Shown here: positions 7,244-13,586 of the stretch, one piece after another
How the letters are laid out: each line of letters opens with the position of its first letter
Numbering within the stretch: position 1 is the first letter of the stretch
DNA from: CAZYXZ01 sp964651395
Lineage (GTDB): Bacteria > Actinomycetota > Actinomycetes > BP-191
NCBI GenBank assembly: GCA_964651395.1
Contig: CAZYXZ010000074.1
Coordinates: forward strand, 1 to 16,612
Direction: 5' to 3'
DNA: 16,612 nucleotides
The notes under the pieces: model-generated
Databases searched by the model: none
Told to the model about the DNA's origin: nothing
The model's input: the letters and a program-made list of their open reading frames with translations, nothing else
Program-made: the position numbers and the translations under genes

Positions 7244-8750
7244 ACCGGCCGGCCACCCCGCTCCTCGCGGCCGTCGTCGCCCTCGCCCTCGGCGTGGCCG
7301 CCGCGAACGCGTTCGCGCCGGACACCGTCGGCGGCCCGGCCGGTACGCCGGTCCGCCGGCCGGCGGGCGGCAAGCTCGCGGTCTGCCCCGAGCTGCTGCA
7401 GTCGGGCAGCACGGTGACGACGAAGCTCACGGTCGGCGCCGCGCAGGGCGGCAACGTCGAGGTCTACGCCGCGTCCGTCGTACCCGGCGCCGGCCTCGGA
7501 CCGCGCGTCCTCGTCGGCGGCGCCCGGGTCGGCAGCTTCGGGCAGTCCACCAACACCGCGGTCGCCGTCGCGGCCACCGCGCGCGGCTCGCTGGCCGGCG
7601 CCGTCGAGGCCGAGCAGGTCTCGCGCGGCGAGGCCGGGCGCCAGCGCGGCCTGGCCGGCACGCGGTGCGAGCCGACGTCGCCGGACACCTGGTTCATCGG
7701 CGGCTCGACGAAGGTCGGCGTCGAGACCGAGCTCGTGCTGGTCAACCCGTACGACGACGAAGCCCAGGTCGACATCCACCTGCTCGGCACCGGCGGCCCG
7801 ATCGACGCGCCGGACGGCGAGGGCAAGGTGATCAAGGCCCGGCAGCGGCTGGTCGTGAAGCTGGCCGACCTCGCGCCGGACGAACGCGCCATCGCCGTCC
7901 ACGTCACGACGCGCGCGGGCCGCGTGTCCCCGGCGATCCGCGACGCGCGGTCCAACGCCAACACGCCCAACGGCGTCGACTGGGTGCCGCGCTCGGGCCC
8001 GCCGTCGNNNNNNNNNNCGGCGTACCGGCCGGCAACGGCCGTCGGCTGCTCTACCTCGCCGCCCCCGGCGAGGAGGACGTGACGGTGAGCATCACGTTCA
8101 CGACCGACGAGAACCAGTTCGTCCCGGCGGGCATGGACGAGATCTCGCTGCCCGCCGGCCGGGTGGCCGAGCTCGACCTCACCGAGGAGCTCGAGGGCAA
8201 GGCCGCGAACATCCGCGTCAACGCCGAGACCGAGCAGCCGTTCCTCGCCAGCCTGCTCGCGGAGAACCGCGCGAACTTCAACCCGCGCCGCGAGATCGCC
8301 TATGTCGGCACGACGCAGCCGCTGTCCGGACCCGCGCTCGTCACCGACAACCGGGTCGGGGGCGACGCCGACTCGCACCTGCTGCTCAGCGCGCCGGACG
8401 GCGACGGCCGGGTGAGCATCGGTCTCGTGCCCCTCGTCGGCCAGACGACCCCGGTGCCGCCGCTGGCCGTCGTCGACCTGCCGGCCGGGAAGCTGGTCTC
8501 GTTCCCGCTCTCGCGGATCAAGCTGAACGTCCGGACGGACGCGCGCGCGGTGATCGTCACACCGCTGCCGGGCTCCGCGCCGGTCTACGGCGCGCGGCTG
8601 ATCAGCGAGACGGCGCTGTTCGGGCCGATGTTCACCGTGCTGCAGCTGCAGACCCAGCCGGCGGGCGGCGTACCGGTCCCGGCGGTGGTCCACGACCCGG
8701 TCGTGTCGCTGGTCGACCCGCGCCGCGTGGAGGAGACGCCGGCGCCGTAG
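7240..8750 (+). CDS. DUF5719 family exported protein (interrupted by assembly gap)
   Basis: GTG 7240 overlaps the glycosyltransferase stop (GTGA), so translation is probably coupled. Residues 1-24 form a hydrophobic signal or anchor (LLAAVVALALGVAAANAFA), followed by a Pro/Gly linker and a long beta-rich region, suggesting an exported, membrane-anchored protein. The first 256 codons run to base 8007 and 243 further codons run from 8019 to the TAG at 8748-8750, but in a different frame; the 10 Ns at 8008-8017 cause this. Both halves have the repeated texture expected of DUF5719: WFIGGSTK and LVLVNPYDDEAQVDIHLLG before the gap, LLYLAAPGEEDVTVSITF after it. I therefore read it as one gene with a mis-sized gap, not a frameshifted pseudogene. 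The function of DUF5719 is not known. Adjacency to the membrane glycosyltransferase suggests a partner role outside the membrane, which is inference. Confidence 0.8.
8008..8017. other. assembly gap (10 N) inside the DUF5719 gene
   Basis: Ten consecutive Ns join two contigs. The codon before ends at 8007 and the first codon after begins at 8019, so one known base (8018) plus the true gap must be a multiple of three. The true missing length is therefore 2 modulo 3 and cannot be 10, assuming the gene is intact. Only a few codons are probably missing, because the two halves read as adjacent parts of the same repeated fold. Confidence 0.9.
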
Positions 8751-8757
8751 CGCGCGC

Positions 8758-9195
8758 TCAGTCCGGCGGGTCGATGACGTCGGGGTCGATGCCGAGGTGG
8801 CGCGCGAGCTCCGCGACGAGGACGTCGAGGATCAGGTCGGCCAGGTCGTGCGGGTCGACGGCGCGCGCCTCGATCGGCCGGCGGTAGAGGACGATCCGCG
8901 GCGGCCGGGGGTGCCCGCGCTCGTCGCTGCCACCCGGCAGTACGCCGGACAGCGGGATGAGGCCGTCCTCGACCGCGTCACGCGGCGGGACGTCCTCGAC
9001 GGCGAACTCGAGCTTGGCCAGCTGGTCCGACCACCGCTCCTCGAGGTCGTCCAGCGCGTCGAGGACCAGGTCGTCGAACTGCTCGGAACGGGTCCGGGCC
9101 AAGGGGACGTGCGGCGGCACGAGACGGCCCCGCAGCCCGCGCCCGCGCCGGTCGCGGCGGCGCCGGGCCAGCACGCGCTTCGCGGGAGTGGTCAC
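8758..9195 (-). CDS. metallopeptidase-family (zincin-like) protein without the HExxH histidines
   Basis: The product has 145 residues from GTG at 9195. Size, the segment RIVLYRRPIEARAVD and the C-terminal helix leading to LGIDPDVIDPP place it in the small metallopeptidase family found next to DUF3499 in actinobacteria. In active members the helix carries HExxH; here the aligned segment is A128-E129-L-A-R132, so both zinc-binding histidines are replaced, although H133 follows. I expect no classical zincin activity. The N-terminus is very basic (KRVLARRRRDRRGRG), possibly for nucleic acid or ribosome contact, and is followed by an acidic helix (DLVLDALDDLEERW). There is no signal peptide. It converges on the DUF5719 gene with seven bases between stops and diverges from DUF3499 with a 66-base shared upstream region. 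Role unknown. Confidence 0.78.
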   Translation of the reverse strand: MTTPAKRVLARRRRDRRGRGLRGRLVPPHVPLARTRSEQFDDLVLDALDDLEERWSDQLAKLEFAVEDVPPRDAVEDGLIPLSGVLPGGSDERGHPRPPRIVLYRRPIEARAVDPHDLADLILDVLVAELARHLGIDPDVIDPPD

Positions 9196-9205
9196 CCGGG
9201 CAATC

Positions 9206-9211
9206 TAGACA
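9206..9211 (+). promoter_or_regulatory. TAGACA -10-like element upstream of the DUF3499 gene
   Basis: TAGACA sits in the only AT-richer patch of the 66-base divergent spacer and begins 56 bases before GTG 9262. It resembles the TAGGCT/TAGACT elements elsewhere in the window. There is no clear -35 element. Confidence 0.3.
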
Positions 9212-9261
9212 CAACGGGCCGGGTGATGGCCGAGAACGGCCGGTGCCGGTACCGTTCCCGC

Positions 9262-9606
9262 GTGACCACCACGCGGCGCTGCTCGCGGACGGCGTGCCCC
9301 GAGGGCGCCGTGGCGACGCTCACGTACGACTACGGCAACCAGCAGGCGATCGTCGGCCTGCTCTCCCGCGAGGCCGAGCCGCACGGCTACGACCTGTGCG
9401 CCGAGCACGCCTCGCGGCTCACCGCCCCGCGTGGCTGGGAGGTCATCCGGCCGATCGGCGAGCCGGTCCGGCACCTGCCGACCAACGACGACCTCGAGGC
9501 GCTGGCCGACGCGGTCCGCGAGGCCGCGCGCGGCAAGGGCGAGAGCACCGAGTTCCGGCGCGGCCACCTGCGCATGCTCAAGACCCCGGACTCGCAGGCC
9601 CAGTAA
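9262..9606 (+). CDS. DUF3499 family protein, small putative zinc-binding protein
   Basis: The 114-residue product matches the actinobacterial DUF3499 family (Rv3258c-like): RRCSRTACPEGAVATLTYDYG, the AEPHGYDLCAEH segment and LTAPRGWEVIRP are hallmarks. Cysteines at 7, 12 and 46 with H49 (and H41) look like a zinc site, which is inference. The start is set at GTG 9262 because family members begin a few residues before RRC; the frame is open further upstream, through ATG 9226, but that would add untypical residues. No signal peptide or membrane segment is present. It diverges from the metallopeptidase-like gene, and a perfect 6-bp hairpin lies 19 bases after its stop, so it is probably monocistronic. 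Function is unknown. Confidence 0.88.
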   Translation: MTTTRRCSRTACPEGAVATLTYDYGNQQAIVGLLSREAEPHGYDLCAEHASRLTAPRGWEVIRPIGEPVRHLPTNDDLEALADAVREAARGKGESTEFRRGHLRMLKTPDSQAQ

Positions 9607-9625
9607 CCGGCACGAAGTCGACAAT

Positions 9626-9641
9626 CCGAACACTCGTTCGG
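9626..9641 (+). terminator. hairpin after DUF3499
   Basis: CCGAAC and GTTCGG form a perfect 6-bp stem around ACTC, followed by TCTTGATC with four Ts in the next six bases. It lies 19 bases after the DUF3499 stop in a 141-base spacer. This is a reasonable intrinsic terminator for a high-GC genome. The rest of the spacer holds a GATACT -10-like hexamer at 9691-9696 and the ribosome site of the next gene. Confidence 0.5.
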
Positions 9642-9747
9642 TCTTGATCACGATTCGGCCATTTGGCTCAACAAGCCCTGGCATCTGGGCGATACTCACC
9701 CTCGGCTCCGGCGCACTTCCCCGTGCCGGATCGGGAGGGCTGAAGAC

Positions 9748-9924
9748 ATGGCGCAGTGCATGCAGTGCGAAAGCGAGTCGCTCACCGAGATCACCATGAC
9801 GATGGCCGACGGCCAGGTGGTCGACTTCACCTCCTGCCATCGCTGCGAGCACAAGACGTGGCGTACGGCGGGCAAGGTCATCCGGCTGGACCGCGTCCTC
9901 GCCCTGGCCGCCCGCAAGAAGTAG
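9748..9924 (+). CDS. 58-residue zinc-ribbon protein with two CxxC pairs
   Basis: This small gene has ATG at 9748, a strong ribosome site (GGGAGGG at 9733-9739, eight bases before) and TAG at 9922. The product is C4-MQ-C7, a beta-type stretch (ESLTEITMTMADGQVVDF), then C30-HR-C33 followed by EHKTW and a helix (VIRLDRVLALAARKK). Two CxxC pairs 22 residues apart are a classic zinc ribbon, and CxxCEHKTW resembles the second knuckle of TFIIS/RNA-polymerase-type ribbons. I know similar short unnamed proteins from actinobacteria but no function for them. It sits 55 bases before the phosphomannomutase start. Possible roles are contact with a nucleic acid or polymerase, or a structural partner, both inference. 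Confidence 0.85.
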   Translation: MAQCMQCESESLTEITMTMADGQVVDFTSCHRCEHKTWRTAGKVIRLDRVLALAARKK

Positions 9925-9940
9925 GCGCGGCACACCCCGA

Positions 9941-9946
9941 TAGGCT
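9941..9946 (+). promoter_or_regulatory. TAGGCT -10-like element upstream of phosphomannomutase
   Basis: TAGGCT begins 39 bases before the TTG start at 9980, the same spacing as the TAGGCT before the glycosyltransferase gene. It would give a leader of roughly 27 bases carrying the GGAAGG ribosome site at 9968-9973. There is no clear -35 element. Confidence 0.4.
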
Positions 9947-9979
9947 TCGGCACCGTCCTGCTACCCGGAAGGTGTCCCG

Positions 9980-11332
9980 TTGCCCGACGTCTCGGCGATC
10001 GTCAAGGCCTATGACGTCCGGGGCGTCGTCCCCGACGAGCTCGACGAGGACATCGCGCGGCTCTTCGGCGCCGCGTTTGCGGACCTGACCGGCGGTCCGG
10101 CCGTCGTCGTCGGCCACGACATGCGACCCAGCAGCCCAGGTCTGGCCGCGGCTTTCGCCGAAGGCGTGACCAGTCAGGGAACAGCCTGCGTCGAGATCGG
10201 GCTGGCCTCCACCGACCTGCTCTACTACGCCTCCGGCGCGCTCCAGCTGCCCGGGGCGATGTTCACCGCGAGCCACAACCCCGCGCAGTACAACGGCATC
10301 AAGCTCTGCCGCGCCGGCGCGACACCGGTCGGCCAGGACACCGGCCTGGCGGACCTGCGCGACGCCGTCAACGCCGGCGGTCCCAGTGCGGCCGGGCAGC
10401 CGGGCACGCGCGAGTCGCGCGAGGTGCTGACCGGCTACGCCGCGAAGATGCACGAGCTGGTCGACCTCTCCGCCAACCGGCAGCTGCGCGTCGTCGTCGA
10501 CGCGGGCAACGGGATGGCCGGCCTCACGGTGCCGCCGGTGCTCGAGGGCCTGCCCCTGACGCTGGTCCCGATGTACTTCGAGCTCGACGGCACCTTCCCG
10601 AACCACCCGGCGAACCCGATCGAGCCGGCCAACCTGGTCGACCTGCAGAAGGCGGTCCTCGCCGAGGGCGCGGACATCGGTCTCGCCTTCGACGGCGACG
10701 CCGACCGGTGCTGGGTGATCGACGAGCAGGGCGAGTCGGTGTCGCCGAGCGTCATCACCGCGCTCATCGCGGCGCGGACGCTGAGGGCAGAGCCGGGCGC
10801 GACAATCATCCACAACCTGATCTGCTCGCGGACCGTCCCCGAAGTCGTGCGCGAGCTCGGTGGCACGCCGGTCCGGACGCGCGTCGGGCACTCGTTCATC
10901 AAGGCCGAGATGGCCAGCACCGGAGCGGCCTTCGGCGGCGAGCACTCGGCGCACTACTACTTCCGCGACTTCTGGCGCGCCGACTCCGGCATGCTCGCCG
11001 CGCTGCACGTGCTGGCCGAGATGGCCGCGAGCGACGGTCCGCTGTCCGGCCTGCTGTCGCCGTACCAGCGCTACGCCGCGTCCGGCGAGATCAACTCGAC
11101 CGTCGACGACACCGCCTCTTCCATGGCCGAGGTCGAGGCGGCGTACGCCGGGCAGGACGGCCTCGAGGTCGACCACCTCGACGGGCTCACCGTGAACGCC
11201 GCCGACTGGTGGTTCAACGTGCGCCCGTCCAACACCGAACCCCTGCTGCGTCTCAACGCCGAGGCGCGGGACACCGCAACCATGGAGCGGGTGCGCGACG
11301 AGGTGCTCGCGCTCATCCGCTCCGGCGCCTGA
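9980..11332 (+). CDS. manB: phosphomannomutase/phosphoglucomutase
   Basis: This alpha-D-phosphohexomutase interconverts mannose-6-P and mannose-1-P (often also the glucose phosphates), feeding GDP-mannose and mannosylated envelope glycans. The 450-residue length is typical. All four family motifs are present: the phosphoserine loop TASHNP with S98, the metal-binding loop D238-G-D-A-D-R243, the sugar-binding loop GGEHSAHYYF around E321, and the phosphate-binding loop RPSNTEPLLR from R415. The start is TTG 9980: GGAAGG lies seven bases upstream, and the protein then begins with the usual VKAYDVRG just after residue 7; no ATG or GTG in frame fits. It heads the run that continues with the Trm112-like protein and the SIS isomerase, which makes mannose-6-P its likely main substrate. 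In Mycobacterium the equivalent position holds manB (pmmA). Confidence 0.95.
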   Translation: MPDVSAIVKAYDVRGVVPDELDEDIARLFGAAFADLTGGPAVVVGHDMRPSSPGLAAAFAEGVTSQGTACVEIGLASTDLLYYASGALQLPGAMFTASHNPAQYNGIKLCRAGATPVGQDTGLADLRDAVNAGGPSAAGQPGTRESREVLTGYAAKMHELVDLSANRQLRVVVDAGNGMAGLTVPPVLEGLPLTLVPMYFELDGTFPNHPANPIEPANLVDLQKAVLAEGADIGLAFDGDADRCWVIDEQGESVSPSVITALIAARTLRAEPGATIIHNLICSRTVPEVVRELGGTPVRTRVGHSFIKAEMASTGAAFGGEHSAHYYFRDFWRADSGMLAALHVLAEMAASDGPLSGLLSPYQRYAASGEINSTVDDTASSMAEVEAAYAGQDGLEVDHLDGLTVNAADWWFNVRPSNTEPLLRLNAEARDTATMERVRDEVLALIRSGA

Positions 11333-11359
11333 GACGGCCTGAGAAGAGAGAAGGAGACC

Positions 11360-11530
11360 GTGGACCTGGACCCCGGCCTGCTCGAGATCCTCGCCTGCCC
11401 GGCCTGCCACGCGACCCTCACGGTCGACGACGCGGCGTCCGTCCTGGCCTGCACGGGCTGCGGCCTGCGCTACCCGGTGCGCGACGGCATCCCCGTCCTG
11501 CTCGTCGACGAGGCCGAGAAGCCCGAGTGA
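11360..11530 (+). CDS. Trm112-like zinc-ribbon protein
   Basis: The gene encodes 56 residues from GTG 11360, with AAGGAG four bases upstream. It has the Trm112/YcaR layout: LLEILACPACH with C13 and C16, a short hairpin, C31 and C34 in LACTGCGLRYPV, then the hallmark YPVRDGIPVLLVDEA. Eukaryotic and archaeal Trm112 proteins are zinc-containing activators of methyltransferases; the role of bacterial members is largely unassigned. It lies 27 bases after phosphomannomutase, and its stop overlaps the SIS gene's GTG (GTGA), so all three genes are probably on one transcript. Family assignment is secure; its job here is not known. Confidence 0.92.
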   Translation: MDLDPGLLEILACPACHATLTVDDAASVLACTGCGLRYPVRDGIPVLLVDEAEKPE

Positions 11531-12612
11531 CGAACGTTCTCCACGAGGACCTGCTCGACGACCCGGACGGCATCGTCGCGGCCGACCCGGGCAGCATGCT
11601 GCGCGAGGTCGCCGCCGCGCCGGCGCAGCTGCGCGAGGCGGCGTTCACCGCGGCCGAGGTCGACCTGTCCGCGACCGTCGACGGCGGCCGCCCGCGTGCG
11701 CTCGTCGTCGCGGGCATGGGCGGCTCCGGCGTCTCCGGTGACGTGCTCGGCGCGGTCGCCGGTCCGGGCGCACCGGTGCCGGTGATCGGCCACAAGTCCT
11801 ACGGCCTGCCCGGCTGGGTGGGACCGGCCGACATCGTCGTCGCCGTCTCCTGCTCGGGGACGACCGAGGAGACGCTCTCCGCCGCCGAGGAGGCGGTGCG
11901 CCGCGGCTGCCGCGTCGTCGGCGTCGGCGGCGCCGGCTCGCCGCTGGCGGTCCTCGTCGAGCAGGGCCGTGGCACGTTCCTCACCGTGCCGGGCGGGCGG
12001 ATGCCGCGCGCCAGCATCTGGGCGCTGTCCGTTCCGCTGCTCACGCTCGCCGACGCGCTCGGCATCGCGCACGCGCCGCGCGCCGTGCTCGACGACGCGG
12101 CCGACCTGCTCGAGACGCTCTCCGACCGCTACGCCGCCGACCGCGACTCGTTCGTCAACCCCGCGAAGAGCGTCGCCCTCGGCCTCGCCGAGCGGCTGCC
12201 GGTGCTGTGGGGCTCCTCCGCGCTGGCCGGCGTCGCGGCGTACCGGATGTCGACGCAGCTCAACGAGAACGCGAAGGTGCTCGGCGTGCCCGGCGTCCTG
12301 CCCGAGGCCAACCACAACCAGGTCGTGGCGTACGACGGTCCCGACCCCGCGGAGCAGCTCGCGCTGGTCCTGCTCCGGGACAGCGAGGAGCACGAGCAGG
12401 TGGCGCGGCGCGTGGAGGTCTCGGCCGAGCTCGCGCGCGAGCGCGGCATCCCCGTGCACGAGATCACCGCCGAGGGTGGCTCCCGGCTGGCGCGCCTCGC
12501 CTCGCTCATCGCGTTCGCCGACTTCACGTCGGTCTACCTCGGGCTGCTGCTCGGCTTCGACCCGTCTCCGATCGGACCCATCGACGAGCTGAAAGCGCGG
12601 ATCAAACAGTGA
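11527..12612 (+). CDS. SIS-domain bifunctional phosphoglucose/phosphomannose isomerase family protein
   Basis: The 361-residue product is a PGI/PMI of the double-SIS type, related to archaeal bifunctional enzymes that convert fructose-6-P to glucose-6-P or mannose-6-P. SIS motifs are GMGGSG at 63-68 and CSGTTEET at 109-116. The C-terminal isomerase domain has LNENAK with E247 and EANHNQ with H263. Their 16-residue spacing equals that of the catalytic Glu203/His219 pair of the Pyrobaculum enzyme as I recall it, so the active site looks intact. Mycobacterial TobH (Rv3256c) occupies the same genomic place. The start at GTG 11527 overlaps the Trm112-like stop; the stop overlaps the CDF start. Paired with phosphomannomutase, and with no class I manA beside it, it is likely to supply mannose-6-P. 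Which hexose it prefers cannot be read from sequence. Confidence 0.88.
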   Translation: MTNVLHEDLLDDPDGIVAADPGSMLREVAAAPAQLREAAFTAAEVDLSATVDGGRPRALVVAGMGGSGVSGDVLGAVAGPGAPVPVIGHKSYGLPGWVGPADIVVAVSCSGTTEETLSAAEEAVRRGCRVVGVGGAGSPLAVLVEQGRGTFLTVPGGRMPRASIWALSVPLLTLADALGIAHAPRAVLDDAADLLETLSDRYAADRDSFVNPAKSVALGLAERLPVLWGSSALAGVAAYRMSTQLNENAKVLGVPGVLPEANHNQVVAYDGPDPAEQLALVLLRDSEEHEQVARRVEVSAELARERGIPVHEITAEGGSRLARLASLIAFADFTSVYLGLLLGFDPSPIGPIDELKARIKQ

Positions 12613-13526
12613 GCAGTCCGGGACACGGCACGAAGGCGGTGCTGGCCGCCTTCTTCGCGAACCTCGGCATCGCGATCGCCAAGTTCGTCGGCTTCGCCAT
12701 CACCGGCGCGAGCTCGATGCTGGCCGAGGCCATCCACTCCTGCGCGGACTCCGGCAACCAGCTGCTGCTGCTGCTCGGTGGCCGGCGCGGCCGGCGGGTC
12801 GCGGACGAGGAGCACCCCTTCGGCTACGGCGCGGCGCGCTACTTCTGGGCGTTCGTCGTCGCGGTCGTGCTGTTCACCCTCGGTGCCCTCTTCTCCCTGT
12901 ACGAAGGCATCGAGAAGCTGCGCCACGCCCACGCGATCGAGTCGGTCGGCGTCGCCCTCGCCATCCTCGCCGTGTCCATCGTGCTGGAGATCTTCTCCCT
13001 GCGGACCGCGGTCCAGGAGGCGCGGCCGCTGCTGCGCGGGCAGACCTGGTGGCAGTTCATCCGCGACGCCAAGACGCCGGAGCTGCCCACGGTCCTGCTC
13101 GAGGACGTCGCGGCCCTGAGCGGTCTGGTCATCGCGTTCATCGGCCTCCTGCTCGGCCACCTCACGCACGACGCGCGCTGGGACGCCGCGGGGACCCTGG
13201 CCATCGGCCTGCTCCTCGGCGTCGTCGCGCTGGTCCTCGGGCGGGAGATGCAGAGCCTGCTGCTGGGGGAGGCGGCGGCGCCGGACCAGGCCGCGGCGAT
13301 CCGCGGGGCGCTCGAGGCGCGTCCGGAGATCCGCCGCGTCATCCACCTGCGCACCCGCCACCTCGGGCCGGACGAGCTGCTCGTCGCGGTCAAGGCCGAC
13401 TTCGGCGGCACCCTCACCTCGGCGAAGCTGGTCAAGGCGATCAACGAGGCGGAGGGGGCGGTGCGCGCCGCCGTACCGACCGCGAAGATGATCTTCATCG
13501 AGCCGGACATCTACCAGTCCGCCTGA
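12609..13526 (+). CDS. cation diffusion facilitator transporter, ZnT9-like clade
   Basis: A membrane exporter of divalent metal (usually zinc) in exchange for protons. The 305-residue product has hydrophobic segments at the N-terminus (about 9-35), around 75-98, 115-135, 165-190 and 195-215, then a cytoplasmic C-terminal domain (VIHLRTRHLGPDELLVAVKADF). The metal-site motif in the second helix is H43-SCA-D47. In the fifth helix the usual His is replaced by an acidic pair, E165-D166 in LLEDVAALSGLVIAF. This, and DSGNQ after the first motif, are features of the ZnT9-like branch. The start at GTG 12609 overlaps the isomerase stop (GTGA). A CDF gene is a standard neighbour of this isomerase in actinobacteria. 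No metal-responsive operator is visible; transcription is probably from upstream. Confidence 0.9.
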   Translation: MSSPGHGTKAVLAAFFANLGIAIAKFVGFAITGASSMLAEAIHSCADSGNQLLLLLGGRRGRRVADEEHPFGYGAARYFWAFVVAVVLFTLGALFSLYEGIEKLRHAHAIESVGVALAILAVSIVLEIFSLRTAVQEARPLLRGQTWWQFIRDAKTPELPTVLLEDVAALSGLVIAFIGLLLGHLTHDARWDAAGTLAIGLLLGVVALVLGREMQSLLLGEAAAPDQAAAIRGALEARPEIRRVIHLRTRHLGPDELLVAVKADFGGTLTSAKLVKAINEAEGAVRAAVPTAKMIFIEPDIYQSA

Positions 13527-13539
13527 CCTGACCCGTTGA

Positions 13540-13574
13540 GGTGGGTGTTTAACCCCGGGGGGGTAACAACCACC
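13540..13574. terminator. hairpin between convergent CDF and DegV genes
   Basis: GGTGGGTGTT (13540-13549) pairs with AACAACCACC (13565-13574) over ten bases with one mismatch. Inside, an A-T pair and CCC/GGG extend the stem around single-base bulges. It fills most of the 60-base gap between stops at 13526 and 13587 and can fold on either strand, so it may end both transcripts. There is no T-tract on either side. Confidence 0.6.
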
Positions 13575-13586
13575 ACAAAGGTTTAG

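Noticed and set aside
7240..8750. DUF5719 gene as a frameshifted pseudogene
   Set aside because: The frame change coincides exactly with the 10-N gap, whose length is arbitrary; both sides read as intact coding sequence.
10708..11526. Extension of the SIS frame upstream into phosphomannomutase
   Set aside because: The upstream codons are an out-of-frame shadow of phosphomannomutase; GTG 11527 gives a normal protein and a GTGA overlap.
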